Shown here: in pieces, positions 23,745 to 32,266 of the stretch
How positions within the stretch are numbered: the stretch's first letter is position 1
How the letters are laid out: each line of letters opens with the position of its first letter
Assembly (NCBI RefSeq): GCF_002234405.1
Contig: NZ_NMQT01000023.1
Coordinates: forward strand, 1 to 36,443
Length of the DNA stretch: 36,443 bases
Source of the DNA: Amycolatopsis thailandensis
GTDB taxonomy: Bacteria; Actinomycetota; Actinomycetes; Mycobacteriales; Pseudonocardiaceae
Direction: 5' to 3'
The notes under the pieces: model-generated
What the model saw: only the letters and a program-made list of their open reading frames with translations
What the model was told of the DNA's origin: nothing
The model's database searches: none
Translations under genes and position numbers: made by a program

Positions 23745-26021
23745 CTACAAGAACATGGGGAAGGGGTTCAGCCGGTCGTACGGAGTCGGTTCGGCGAGCC
23801 TGCCCAGGCGCACCGGCACGTCGAACAGCCGCCCCGGGGCGAAGCGGCTCCAGAACGGACGCAGCCCCGGAACGACCACCCTGACCACCGGAAGATCGAT
23901 GTCGGGCCTGGTCTGATCCAGCACGAGCGTCTCCATTCCCAACGCGGAAAGCTTGCGTACCAAGCACTCCACGTCGTCCCGTACGTCGGGCCGCCGGACG
24001 AACTTGAAGTCCGCGGCCCGTTTCGCCGAGCGTCCGGGCGCCGGCAGCAGATACGGCTGGTTCGCGACCGTGGCGTGCCGGAGCCACTGCGCCGCGTCGG
24101 GATCGTCGAGTTCGACGTCGTTCGCGAGCACCGCCGGGATCATCTGGTTGAGCTCGCTGACCGCCCTCCGCAGCGCCGTCCTGGGGTCCAGGTGGGCGCC
24201 GAAACCCATCATGACGTTCTCGCGCGGCCCGGCGATACTCCTGGACAGCGCGACCATGACCGGGACACCGAGATCCGCGGTCAGGTCGAGGACCCACAGC
24301 TCCCGGCCGGCTCGCGCGTACTGGCCGACCATCTCCTCGGCCCACGGGTCGTCGAACGAAGCGATGTCGACGCCGGGCACGGGAAGCCGGTTGTACCACC
24401 ACATCGCGACGGCGTCGCGTTCGACGAGTTCGAGCAGCCCTTGCAGGACGGCGTCCTCGATGCTGCTTCCGGCCGCGCAACCGTTGGAGTCCGCGCGCAT
24501 GCCCTTGATCCCGCACTCCGGCGGCACCCCGTAGTAGAGGTACGCCGTCGGCATCAGCTTCCGGCGCTGCTGCGACAGCGACCACAGCGGCGTCCAGTCG
24601 ACTTCGGCCTCGTCGTCGAACCGGTCGGGGACGTGCTGGAAGTTCGCGTGCCTGGCGTTCCATTCGTCCCGGCCGTCGTACTGGCGCTCGTCGAAGAGCA
24701 TGCACGAGTTCGGGTGGACCGCGTCCTCGCCGAGCGCGCGGAAGGTGCCGCGGATCCGCAGTTCGTCGCCCTGGTAGTTGGCCGAGAACCGTTCGATCGC
24801 CTCGCACAGCGCGCCGACCTCGGCGTCGAGCGGGCTCGCGCCCTTGCCGCCGTTGTCCCCGCGCAGCCCCGCCTGGAGCCCGGCCTCGCCGCGCACGCGG
24901 CGCGCGACGTTCAGCCCCGAGCGGTACGCGTTCACGAACGCCGGCGCCCTCGGGTCGCGGGCGATCTCCTTGACGATGCCGGTGACCGGGCTGACCAGGT
25001 GGCCGTAGCGGTCGAGCACCTCGACCGGGGTGAGCGTCCGGTGCCCGCCTCCGCCCGACGTCGCCTTCTTGGCCTCCCGCAGCACGACCGGCTCGGCCGT
25101 CCGCGCGGCGACGATCCCTTCGTCACCGCATTCCGCGCACTGCGGGCGCCGCCGCAGTTCGTGCAGCCGCCCTTGGAGGTCGAGGGTGTCCAGGATCCAC
25201 ACGGCCTGCTGCCCCGGATAGCGGTGTCCCGCCAGCCATTTGGACGCTTCGAGGGAGATCAGGTGCGACGCGGCCGCGGTCAGCGGCGGCACGGCGGGGA
25301 TCGGGAACGCGGCCGGGCCGTCGTGCCCGAGGACCTCCTGCACGCACGCCTCCGCGTGCCGGTGCCCCCACAGCCGGTTGGTCAGGCAGTGCCAGCAGCC
25401 GGACCGGCCGGGCTGCATGATCGGGCCGATCCACACCTGCGAACCCGACGGCCTGGCCAGCAGCCACGGCCGCCCGGTGCGCCGGTGCTCGGCGTCGATC
25501 TCGGCCAGCCTCGGGTCGAGGTAGTCGTCGCACAGCACGATGGCCAGTTCCGACGCCGTCTCGACCACTTCGATGCCGCTCGCGACGAGCGCGTTCTCCA
25601 CCTGCGAGGTGTCCACCCCGCGGCCGATCGCGGTCAGGCTCGCCGTCGCCGGTTTCTGGCGGCAGGCCACCGCGGACGCGTCGAGCCCGCACGCGTCCCA
25701 GTACGCGAGCGCGCGTTCGTCCCCGCTGAGCTCGTCCGGGACGCGGACGGTGACCAACCCCGCTTCGACCAGCCTCGCCAGGACACCGGTGACCTGTTCG
25801 GCGCTCATCCCCTCGGGGCAGGCGGACAGGAGACCGTCGAGGTCACGGGTGCCGTCGAGCAGGGCCGCGACCGACGCGACCTGCGCGCCTCGCATCGCGA
25901 TGACGCCCTGTTCGGAGAACAGGTAGGCGCCGTTGCCCTCACTGATCTCCGCGCGCAGATGCCGTTTGAATCCCAGACCGCCGCTGATCGAGCCGGACCC
26001 GTTCGACACTGCCTCGCGCAT
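23745..26021 (-). CDS. Fused leader-binding / YcaO cyclodehydratase (TOMM)
   Basis: This 758-aa fusion makes azoline rings from Cys, Ser or Thr in a precursor peptide. Residues 20-95 look like a RiPP recognition element (PqqD-like winged helix). Residues 100-340 are the E1-like C domain with zinc cysteines C209/C212 (GCWHC) and C295/C298 (QCAEC). Residues 345-758 are the YcaO (D) domain, with ATP-site motifs EVGALCEAIERFS (401-413) and LLELVERDA (529-537). The tail ends in LNPFPMFL, a shortened form of the proline-rich C-terminus of cyclodehydratases (usually PxPxP). The ATG at 26021 is chosen; an in-frame ATG further up would add a 32-residue Cys-containing stretch. It is the first gene of a two-gene operon, divergent from the SARP gene. 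Confidence 0.9.
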   Translation of the reverse strand: MREAVSNGSGSISGGLGFKRHLRAEISEGNGAYLFSEQGVIAMRGAQVASVAALLDGTRDLDGLLSACPEGMSAEQVTGVLARLVEAGLVTVRVPDELSGDERALAYWDACGLDASAVACRQKPATASLTAIGRGVDTSQVENALVASGIEVVETASELAIVLCDDYLDPRLAEIDAEHRRTGRPWLLARPSGSQVWIGPIMQPGRSGCWHCLTNRLWGHRHAEACVQEVLGHDGPAAFPIPAVPPLTAAASHLISLEASKWLAGHRYPGQQAVWILDTLDLQGRLHELRRRPQCAECGDEGIVAARTAEPVVLREAKKATSGGGGHRTLTPVEVLDRYGHLVSPVTGIVKEIARDPRAPAFVNAYRSGLNVARRVRGEAGLQAGLRGDNGGKGASPLDAEVGALCEAIERFSANYQGDELRIRGTFRALGEDAVHPNSCMLFDERQYDGRDEWNARHANFQHVPDRFDDEAEVDWTPLWSLSQQRRKLMPTAYLYYGVPPECGIKGMRADSNGCAAGSSIEDAVLQGLLELVERDAVAMWWYNRLPVPGVDIASFDDPWAEEMVGQYARAGRELWVLDLTADLGVPVMVALSRSIAGPRENVMMGFGAHLDPRTALRRAVSELNQMIPAVLANDVELDDPDAAQWLRHATVANQPYLLPAPGRSAKRAADFKFVRRPDVRDDVECLVRKLSALGMETLVLDQTRPDIDLPVVRVVVPGLRPFWSRFAPGRLFDVPVRLGRLAEPTPYDRLNPFPMFL

Positions 26022-26242
26022 GGGAACCCCCGTAGGTCGGTGCGATCCCAGAATCCTGCTGCGCGGGGGCGGGTACCGGCCAGTGCGCGATTCACACCTC
26101 GGACATGAAAAACCCATGATTTTCCGGGACGCACGCACGCGGGACCTGGTGGACGGCTCACTGGCCGGGTGACCGGGCGCTCTGTCACTGTCGAAGCACT
26201 GGAAAAAGGACACTACGCGTATCGAGCTGGAGGGCGCTTGCG
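26022..26242. promoter_or_regulatory. Divergent promoter region YcaO / SARP
   Basis: This 221-base gap must hold promoters for the YcaO-SagB operon and for the SARP gene. It has a few AT-richer spots (for example around 26100-26125 and GGAAAAAGGACACTAC near 26200-26215). I searched both strands for a short precursor ORF with a ribosome site and a Cys/Ser/Thr-rich core and found none. SARP heptad direct repeats were not convincing by eye. Confidence 0.45.
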
Positions 26243-27082
26243 ATGTACCCCGGATCACGAGTAGCGGACACGCGGCACGGCTCGGCACCCGACCCGATTC
26301 CGGCCCCGCCCGCGAGTCCCCTCCGTTTCACCCTGCTCGGCCCGCTCGAACTCGTGCGGGACGGGATCGACTACGCGCCGACGACGCCGAAGCTGCTTCA
26401 GGTGCTCGCCATGCTGGTGATGAGCCCCGGAAAGATCGTGCACATCGACACGATCGTCCAGGAACTGTGGGCAAACCACCCGCCACGCAGCGTCCGCACC
26501 ACGATGCACACCTACGTCTATCAGCTGCGCCGGTGCATCGACGAGAACGACCTCGCCCCGTACGGCGAGACCATGCTGGCGACGAAGCCGCCGGGGTACG
26601 TGTTCCGGATCGAGCCGGAGCAGGTGGACGTCTTCGAGTTCCAGGCGCTCCAGAAGACGGGCCGGGAGCTGCAACTGCGGGGCGAGCACGCCGAGGCGGC
26701 GAAGTCCTTCAGGGCCGCGCTCGACCTGTGGTCCGGGCCGCCGCTGGCGAACGTCCACTGTGGACAGGTGCTGTCGGCGTACGCGGTCGACCTCGTCGAA
26801 CAGCGGCGCAGCACCCTGCATCTGCGGATCGAGGCCGACATCGCGGCCGGGATGCGGCACGAGCTGATCGGCGAACTGCGGTCACTGGTCACCGCGAACC
26901 CGCTGGACGAGGCCCTGCACGGCCAGCTGATCCGCGTCCTCGGCCGCAGCGGCCGCCGATCCGACGCGCTCGCGACCTACCGCCAGGTGCGGTCGAGGCT
27001 CAACAATGAACTGGGCGTCGAACCCTGCGACGAACTGCAGGTCCTGCACCACGACCTGCTTTCCGAGGGCGAACCCGCGTGA
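26243..27082 (+). CDS. SARP-family pathway activator
   Basis: This 279-aa Streptomyces antibiotic regulatory protein has an OmpR-type winged helix at about residues 28-115 (FTLLGPLELVRDG, TPKLLQVLAMLVMSPGKIV, TMHTYVYQLRRCID) and a bacterial transcriptional activation (BTAD) domain at about 120-270 (VDVFEFQAL, LDLWSGPPLANV, ANPLDEALHGQLIRVLGRSGRRSDAL). There is no ATPase or TPR extension, so it is of the small ActII-ORF4/DnrI kind. The ATG at 26243 follows GGAGG. SARPs switch on biosynthetic operons by binding direct repeats near -35. Likely targets are the adjacent RiPP operon and perhaps the enediyne operons (inference). Confidence 0.92.
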   Translation: MYPGSRVADTRHGSAPDPIPAPPASPLRFTLLGPLELVRDGIDYAPTTPKLLQVLAMLVMSPGKIVHIDTIVQELWANHPPRSVRTTMHTYVYQLRRCIDENDLAPYGETMLATKPPGYVFRIEPEQVDVFEFQALQKTGRELQLRGEHAEAAKSFRAALDLWSGPPLANVHCGQVLSAYAVDLVEQRRSTLHLRIEADIAAGMRHELIGELRSLVTANPLDEALHGQLIRVLGRSGRRSDALATYRQVRSRLNNELGVEPCDELQVLHHDLLSEGEPA

Positions 27083-27124
27083 AAAACCACTGCTGTCACG
27101 GGAAACGAAAGTGAGGATCGGCGG

Positions 27125-27808
27125 ATGAGTCGTACCTATGGACAGTTCTGCGGTCTGGCCCGGGCGCTGGAGATCATCGGCGAACGCTGGTCGCTGCTGA
27201 TCGTCCGTGACCTCGTCCTCGGCCCGAAGCGGTTCACCGAACTCCAGGCCGGACTGCCCAAGATCCCGGCGAGCACGCTGTCCGCTCGGCTCAACGAACT
27301 CGAGCAGTCCGGTGTGCTCCGCCGCCGTGTGCTCCCCCAGCTCGACGCCGCGGTCGTCTACGAACTCACCGAGTACGGCGGCGAGCTCGACCAGATCGTG
27401 CTGGACCTCGGTCTCTGGGGCGCGCGGTCGCTGGGACTGCCCGCCCCCGAGGACGTCTTCACCCTGGACGCGGCGATCCTCTCGCTGTACACGACTTTCC
27501 GCAGCGAGAAGGCCAAGGGGATCCAGGCCACCTACGAGCTGCACTACCCGGGCGGGATGGTCCTGCACGCGATCATCGAGGACGGCGCGCTCAAGGTCGC
27601 CGACGGCGCGCATCCCGGTGCCGACGCGATCATCGAACCGCTGGGCCCGTTCATCAAGGAACTGCTGAACGGGGAACTCACCGCCGAGGACGCCCTGCGG
27701 ACCGGCAAGGTCCGCGTCGAAGGCGCCTTCGAATACCTGGCGCTGTTCACCGAACTCTTCCACATCCCCGCCACGCCCCAGGTGTCGTCCGGAATCGTCA
27801 TCCACTGA
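27125..27808 (+). CDS. HxlR-type regulator with C-terminal SCP2-like domain
   Basis: This 227-aa protein has an HxlR/MarR-like winged helix at residues 1-105 (FCGLARALEIIGERWSLLIVR, STLSARLNELEQSGVLRR) followed by about 110 residues resembling the SCP2 sterol-carrier fold (YELHYPGGMVLHAIIEDG to GKVRVEGAFEYLALF). This two-domain layout is common in actinobacterial HxlR proteins, in which the second domain may bind a hydrophobic ligand. The ATG at 27125 has GAGG nine bases upstream and is 42 bases after the SARP gene, so cotranscription is possible. Target genes are unknown. Confidence 0.85.
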   Translation: MSRTYGQFCGLARALEIIGERWSLLIVRDLVLGPKRFTELQAGLPKIPASTLSARLNELEQSGVLRRRVLPQLDAAVVYELTEYGGELDQIVLDLGLWGARSLGLPAPEDVFTLDAAILSLYTTFRSEKAKGIQATYELHYPGGMVLHAIIEDGALKVADGAHPGADAIIEPLGPFIKELLNGELTAEDALRTGKVRVEGAFEYLALFTELFHIPATPQVSSGIVIH

Positions 27809-27988
27809 CCGACCGGCCCCGCTTTTCGTGACCGGCGGTGTTTTTACCCAGTCCATTCGTAGTACAAGCACTCCGAATGGCGTAATTTCGCAGATCAGCT
27901 CAGCAATCCGGAGTAACGAAAACCGGCGGCGAGCGAGATATCGTCGATGTCCGTCACCGGCCGGTCTTTTCCTCCAAGGAGCCCTTTC

Positions 27989-28567
27989 ATGGCCGCACTC
28001 GATCCCCACCGTCCCGGCCTGCTCGCCTCGCTCAACGGGAAATACCATCGCGCGGCGCTCAACATTTTCGCGCTCGTCGTGCTGGCGCACTGGGCGGAAC
28101 ACCTCGTGCAGGCGTTCCAGATCTACGCCCTCGGCTGGAAGACCGCGGACGCCCGCGGCGTGCTGGGCATCCCGTTCCCCAAGCTGATCAGCTCCGAATG
28201 GCTGCACTACGGCTACGCCATCGTCATGCTGGTCTTCCTGTTCGCCCTGCGCAAGGGCTTCGCCGGCCGCTCGCGGCAGTGGTGGAACCTGGCGCTGGGC
28301 CTGCAGTTCTGGCACCACATCGAGCATCTTCTCCTGCTGATCCAGGCGCAGAGCGGCTGGCGGCTCGGCGGCGGCACCGCGCCGAGCAGCATCATCCAGC
28401 TGTTCATCCCGCGCGTCGAGCTGCACCTGTTCTACAACACGATCGTCACGATCCCGATGATCATCGCGATGATCGTGCACCGGAAGGCCTCCGCCGCCGA
28501 GCGGGAACTGACCGGCTGCACGTGTTCGCCCGAAAGCCGGCGTGAGCTGGCCACCGCGGCATCGTGA
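27989..28567 (+). CDS. Membrane protein upstream of CopC-CopD fusion
   Basis: This 192-aa protein starts at the ATG at 27989 with AAGGAG eight bases upstream. It has four or five probable membrane helices (for example LNIFALVVLAHWA, YAIVMLVFLFAL, YNTIVTIPMIIAMIV) and conserved-looking His residues inside or next to them (HWAEHLVQ, WHHIEHLLLL), which could bind metal or heme. The C-terminus is cytoplasmic-looking, with CTC. The stop overlaps the next GTG start (GTGA), so it is coupled to the copper protein. I do not recognise the family. The coupling and His residues suggest a role in copper handling (inference). The gap 27809-27988 has no supported gene. Confidence 0.75.
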   Translation: MAALDPHRPGLLASLNGKYHRAALNIFALVVLAHWAEHLVQAFQIYALGWKTADARGVLGIPFPKLISSEWLHYGYAIVMLVFLFALRKGFAGRSRQWWNLALGLQFWHHIEHLLLLIQAQSGWRLGGGTAPSSIIQLFIPRVELHLFYNTIVTIPMIIAMIVHRKASAAERELTGCTCSPESRRELATAAS

Positions 28568-29898
28568 CCCGGAGGCTCTTCGCCCTCCTCGCCCTGGTGG
28601 CGGCCTGGCTGGGGGTCGCGGTACTCGCCGCGGCCCCGGCCTCGGCCCACGTCGAACTCCTCAACTCGAACCCTGCCGACGGCGCCCGGCTCACCTCGGC
28701 GCCGCCGCTGGTCTCGATCACCCTGTCGGAGAACATCGGCATCCAGCCGAACTCGATCAAGGTCGTCGACCAGCAGGGGACCGACGTCGTCTCCGGCCCG
28801 GTGTTCCAGCCCGGTGACATCGCCGAACAGGTCGCCGTCAAACTCGAACCCGATCTCCCCGACGGCAGCTACCTCGTCGAGTACGCCTTCGTCTCGGCCG
28901 ACTCGCATCCGGTGCGCGGCACGCTCGCCTTCGTGATCGGCACCGGCCCCCTGATCACCTCGGCGGGCGCGGTGTCCGCCTCCACCGGCACCGATCCGGT
29001 GACCGACGCGTTGTTCACCACCTTCCGCTGGGGCTCGTTCCTCGGCGTCGCACTGCTCGGCGGACTGGTGTTCCTGCTGGTCTGCCGCCCGGGCGGGCGG
29101 GCCGATCCGGCGGCGCGGAAGCTGCTCACCGCGGGCCTGTGGCTCTCCGGGGTCACGGCCGTGGCCGGGTTCCTGCTGCAAGGCCCGTACGTCGCGGGCC
29201 GCGGCGCGGGCTCGGTCTTCGACCCGGCGCTGATCGAAGCGACCCTGCGGGTGGCGTACGGGAAGCTCCTGCTCCTGCGTCTGGCCGCGATCGTCGCGCT
29301 CGCCGTGTTCGTCCGGCGGCTGCTGGCGGACGCGCTGCCGGACCGGCTGCGGTCGCGGTACGAGAACCTCGGCATCGCGGCCGGGTTCATCGTGATGCTG
29401 AGCTTCTCCGCGACCGGGCACGCGGTGGCCGACAAGATCATGTTCCTCTCGGTCACCGCCGACCTCGCGCACTTCGGCGCGATGGCCGTCTGGGTGGGCG
29501 GGCTGATCCAGCTGGCCGTACTCCTGCGCGGCAAGTACTCGGCGGCCGAGGCCGAACCGGCGCTGGCGCGGTTCCACCCGATCGCCACCTGGTCGATCGT
29601 CGTCATGGTGGTCAGCGGCGCCTACCTCGGCTTCCGGCTCGTGCCGTCGGTGGAGGCGCTGTGGACGTCGGCCTACGGCATCGTCTTCCTGCTGAAGCTG
29701 ACCGGGTTCGCCGCGTTGCTGCTGGTGGCGAACATGAGCCGCAACGCGGTGCGCCGCGGGATCTCCGGCCGCGGCGGCACCGGCGTCGTGACCGCCGACC
29801 TGCGGAAACTCCGGGTCAGCGTCGGGGTCGAGGTGCTGATCGTGGCCGTGGTGCTGGCGCTGGCCGCGGCGCTGTCCTCGATGTCCCCGACCGGCTGA
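28564..29898 (+). CDS. CopC-CopD fusion, copper uptake/resistance
   Basis: This 444-aa protein has a signal peptide (residues 1-28, cleaving after ASA), so mature His29 would be the N-terminal copper ligand, as in CopC. Residues 29-130 form the CopC beta-sandwich (HVELLNSNPADGARL, SADSHPVRGTLAFVIG with a second His). From about 145 on there are about eight membrane helices of the CopD type (for example HFGAMAVWVGGLIQLAVL). YcnJ-like fusions of this type import copper or supply it to cuproproteins. GTG start at 28564, overlapping the upstream gene. The stop abuts the stop of the convergent isomerase-family gene (TGATCA). Confidence 0.9.
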   Translation: MTRRLFALLALVAAWLGVAVLAAAPASAHVELLNSNPADGARLTSAPPLVSITLSENIGIQPNSIKVVDQQGTDVVSGPVFQPGDIAEQVAVKLEPDLPDGSYLVEYAFVSADSHPVRGTLAFVIGTGPLITSAGAVSASTGTDPVTDALFTTFRWGSFLGVALLGGLVFLLVCRPGGRADPAARKLLTAGLWLSGVTAVAGFLLQGPYVAGRGAGSVFDPALIEATLRVAYGKLLLLRLAAIVALAVFVRRLLADALPDRLRSRYENLGIAAGFIVMLSFSATGHAVADKIMFLSVTADLAHFGAMAVWVGGLIQLAVLLRGKYSAAEAEPALARFHPIATWSIVVMVVSGAYLGFRLVPSVEALWTSAYGIVFLLKLTGFAALLLVANMSRNAVRRGISGRGGTGVVTADLRKLRVSVGVEVLIVAVVLALAAALSSMSPTG

Positions 29899-30594
29899 TC
29901 AGCGTTCGACCGCCTCTTCCGGCGGGGCGAACACCCCCCAGGTGAAGGCCCGGAGCCACGGCTCGGGATCGCCCAGCCAGTCCATGGCGGCGATCTGGGC
30001 CGGGCTCCGGCGCCCGGCGAGCGACCGGTAGACGTCCACCGGCGCGCCCGAGAGCACCGCGGCGACCGGTTCGGTGCCGGCGACCCAGGTCGCGCCCTCG
30101 ATCTCGATCCGCATCCCGGGCAGGCCGTGCTTGCCCAGCGAGGTGCCGAGGCCGCCGACGAGCACTTCGAAACTCCGCAGCCAGGCGGCGTGCGCTTCGG
30201 GCGGCGGGACGCCGAGCGCGTACCGGAGATCGAGTTCGTGGGTGAAGGCGTCCATCACCATGATGTCGCCGCGGCTCTTGCCGTCGCCGTCGGCGGCGAG
30301 CAGCGCGTCGGCCTCAGGTCCGCGTTCGGTCCACAGCCGCAGCACCTCGGCGGCCGACGCCGTCTCAGGAATCGGGCAGGCCTCACCGCCGAACCGGGTG
30401 ATGACCCGGTCGCAGATTTCGGTCAGATGCGCGAGCAGGTCCCGGACGGTCCACTGTGGACAAGCCGGGACGACCCGGTCCACCGCGCCGGCGTGGTCGG
30501 CGATCAAGATCACGATGTTCTCTCTGACCTGCCGATATCCTTCGGCCGCGGTCGCCGTATTCCAGCCAGGGACCCGAATTCGGCTGCTCGTCAC
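29899..30594 (-). CDS. Mycothiol-dependent maleylpyruvate isomerase-family protein
   Basis: This 231-aa protein starts at the GTG at 30594, which has GGGAGG seven bases upstream; the longer in-frame ORF has no site. The N-terminal DinB-like four-helix domain has CPQWTVRDLLAHLTEI, the mycothiol/metal-binding signature with its His, and MVMDAFTHELDLRYALG holds further metal-ligand His/Asp/Glu. The second part (about 130-231) is the SCP2-like C-terminal domain of this family. Members use mycothiol as a thiol cofactor in isomerisation or transfer; the exact reaction here is unknown. The gap 30595-30789 is a divergent promoter region with no supported gene. Confidence 0.85.
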   Translation of the reverse strand: MTSSRIRVPGWNTATAAEGYRQVRENIVILIADHAGAVDRVVPACPQWTVRDLLAHLTEICDRVITRFGGEACPIPETASAAEVLRLWTERGPEADALLAADGDGKSRGDIMVMDAFTHELDLRYALGVPPPEAHAAWLRSFEVLVGGLGTSLGKHGLPGMRIEIEGATWVAGTEPVAAVLSGAPVDVYRSLAGRRSPAQIAAMDWLGDPEPWLRAFTWGVFAPPEEAVER

Positions 30595-30789
30595 GCGGCC
30601 ACCTCCCGTAAGGGTGAAACGATGATCGTCCATTCTCCCACCGGTTGGAGGATGCTCCTTCTTCCGCTTTGCGCCCGACCGTTCGGCGCAAAGATCACCC
30701 ACCCGTGACGCGTGTCCTCGCGGCTTCAGGCACACTGGGCAGGGAAAGCCCCGTGTGGCAAGAAAAATCGCGCACTGTGGAGGTGACCA

Positions 30790-31458
30790 ATGGAGATGCC
30801 CGGCTTCGATCTGGCGTGGCGTGGCTTCAACCGCGCCCAGGTCCGGGAATTCGTTCGCGAGGTGGAAACCGAGCTACGACGAGTCGCCGCCGAACGCGAC
30901 GAAGCGATCCGGCGCGGGGAGGCACTCGCCGCCAGGCTCACCGCGGCGCAGGAGGAAAACCGCGAACTGAAGAACAGCGTCGACCGGATCAGCCGCGTGC
31001 CGATCGCCCCGGACGCGCTTCAGGAGCGGTCGCGCCGGATGCTCGAACTCACCCGCGAAGAAGCCGCCGACATCAAAGCGCGCGCCGCCGCGGAGGCCGC
31101 CGAGGCCGAGGCGGAACGGAAGCGGGTCGCCGAGGACTTCGAGCGCGCGATGACGCTGCGCCGGGCGGAGGCGATGCGCGCCCTCGCCGCGCGGGACGAA
31201 GCCTCGCAGGCGAAGGCACGAAAGCTGCTCGACGACGCCGCCGAAAAGGGCGAGCGCCTGGTCGCCGAGGCGCGACAGAAGGCCGACGTGGCCCTCGGCC
31301 TGCGCGATGACGTGCTGAAACAGCTGGTCGGGGCCCGCGAACTGCTCGCGGAGGCCGGGACCGTCCTGGCGATCACCGCGGATCCGAAACCGGAAGTGCC
31401 CGTTCAGCGCCGGAGCAGGCCCGAAGCCCGCACCGGCACCGAAGCGGCCGCCACCTAG
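30790..31458 (+). CDS. DivIVA-like coiled-coil protein
   Basis: This 222-aa protein begins with a DivIVA-type N-terminal motif (FDLAWRGFNRAQVREFVREV), which in DivIVA/Wag31 senses membrane curvature or lipid. Long Ala/Glu/Arg-rich coiled coil follows from about residue 30 to 185, with a short basic tail. ATG at 30790 with GGAGG seven bases upstream. It is shorter and more divergent than Wag31, so it is a paralogue rather than the essential polar-growth protein. The stop codon shares the CTAG of the convergent gene. Confidence 0.8.
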   Translation: MEMPGFDLAWRGFNRAQVREFVREVETELRRVAAERDEAIRRGEALAARLTAAQEENRELKNSVDRISRVPIAPDALQERSRRMLELTREEAADIKARAAAEAAEAEAERKRVAEDFERAMTLRRAEAMRALAARDEASQAKARKLLDDAAEKGERLVAEARQKADVALGLRDDVLKQLVGARELLAEAGTVLAITADPKPEVPVQRRSRPEARTGTEAAAT

Positions 31459-31817
31459 GCGCCATCTCCAGAGGAGAAGACCACCGGGCGGATCTCCATC
31501 GCGTTGATGTGCGCGTCCGGGACCTGGCCCGCGATCTCGATCGCGCGCTCCTTGCTGTCGCATTCCACCAGGTAGAAGCCCGCCAGGTACTCCTTCGACT
31601 CCGCGAACGGGCCGTCGGTCACCACCGGGACGCCGTCACGCACCCGGACCACCGTGCTCTCCTTCGGCTCCCCCAGCGCCTGCGTCCCCAGCAGTTCGCC
31701 GCTCTCGGTGAGCTTCTTCATGAAAGGGTCGATGCGGGCGACCACCTCGTCGCGCTCCTTCTCGGGGAGGGCGTCCCAGGCGGCGGGGTTCATCGTGATC
31801 ATGATCATGTACTTCAT
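31455..31817 (-). CDS. YCII/DGPF-family protein
   Basis: This 120-aa protein has the PhnB/YCII-like layout of the YCII-related family: start MKYMIMITMN, the TDGPFAESKEYLAGFYLVE signature near residues 67-85, and an Arg/Pro-containing C-terminus (MEIRPVV). Start ATG at 31817 with AGGAGG eight bases away. These proteins often accompany ECF sigma factors, but none is nearby. Biochemical function unknown. Converges on the DivIVA-like gene with a four-base overlap. Confidence 0.88.
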   Translation of the reverse strand: MKYMIMITMNPAAWDALPEKERDEVVARIDPFMKKLTESGELLGTQALGEPKESTVVRVRDGVPVVTDGPFAESKEYLAGFYLVECDSKERAIEIAGQVPDAHINAMEIRPVVFSSGDGA

Positions 31818-31927
31818 CGGTGTTCCTCCTGGTCATCCGGCCGGTGCCCGGCCACTCACGCAGGAGTCGGAGCCGCCGGATCGTCCTCGACATCCTGGCA
31901 CCCGCGAATTTCACCCGCCCGGGGCGG

Positions 31928-31947
31928 ATACGTGGGGAGGGTATAGT
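31928..31947 (+). promoter_or_regulatory. csoR promoter -10 with possible operator
   Basis: TATAGT at 31942-31947 is a good -10, 38 bases before the csoR ATG. A dyad ATAC...GTAT (31928-31944) around a G-rich centre covers it and may be an imperfect CsoR site; it matches the usual TACCCC/GGGGTA pattern only on one side. No good -35 is present. Confidence 0.45.
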
Positions 31948-31984
31948 GAACGTCGGCAGGGAACGACGAGAGAGCGGGTGCGGG

Positions 31985-32266
31985 ATGACGGGATACGGCA
32001 GCGAGCGGGAGGCCTACCTCAAGCGCCTGCGCCGGATCGAGGGGCAGATCCGCGGGTTGCAGCGGATGGTCGAAGAGGACAAGTACTGCATCGACATCCT
32101 GACCCAGGTGTCCGCGGCCACCAAGGCGCTCCAGTCGTTCTCGCTCGAACTGCTGGACGAGCACCTCGCCACCTGCGTGGTCCAGGCCGCCGCCGCGGGC
32201 GGTGAAGAGGCCGACCTCAAGGTCCGGGAGGCGTCCGACGCCATCGCCCGGCTGGTCCGCTCCTGA
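31985..32266 (+). CDS. csoR: Copper-sensing repressor CsoR
   Basis: This 93-aa DUF156-type repressor is all alpha-helical. The opening YLKRLRRIEGQIRGLQRMV is diagnostic, and the copper ligands are in the expected places: Cys in KYCIDIL, and the H-x3-C pair in DEHLATC. Start ATG at 31985; an in-frame GTG at about 31946 would lie inside the likely -10 box. CsoR binds DNA without copper and releases with Cu(I). The likely target is the copZ-copA operon two kilobases away, which has a matching operator, plus itself. Its stop abuts the copA stop (TGATCA). Confidence 0.93.
   Translation: MTGYGSEREAYLKRLRRIEGQIRGLQRMVEEDKYCIDILTQVSAATKALQSFSLELLDEHLATCVVQAAAAGGEEADLKVREASDAIARLVRS

Noticed and set aside
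26022..26242. RiPP precursor upstream of the YcaO gene (MGFSCPRCES... frame)
   Set aside because: It is in frame with the YcaO gene and continues into it without a stop, so it is at most a longer N-terminus.
27828..28187. 119-aa frame with a Ser/Thr-rich start as a precursor candidate
   Set aside because: It runs into the membrane protein gene in another frame and has no proper ribosome site.
30455..30463. TGTGGACAA, an exact DnaA box on the minus strand
   Set aside because: Single copy within a gene; no cluster and no origin genes nearby.
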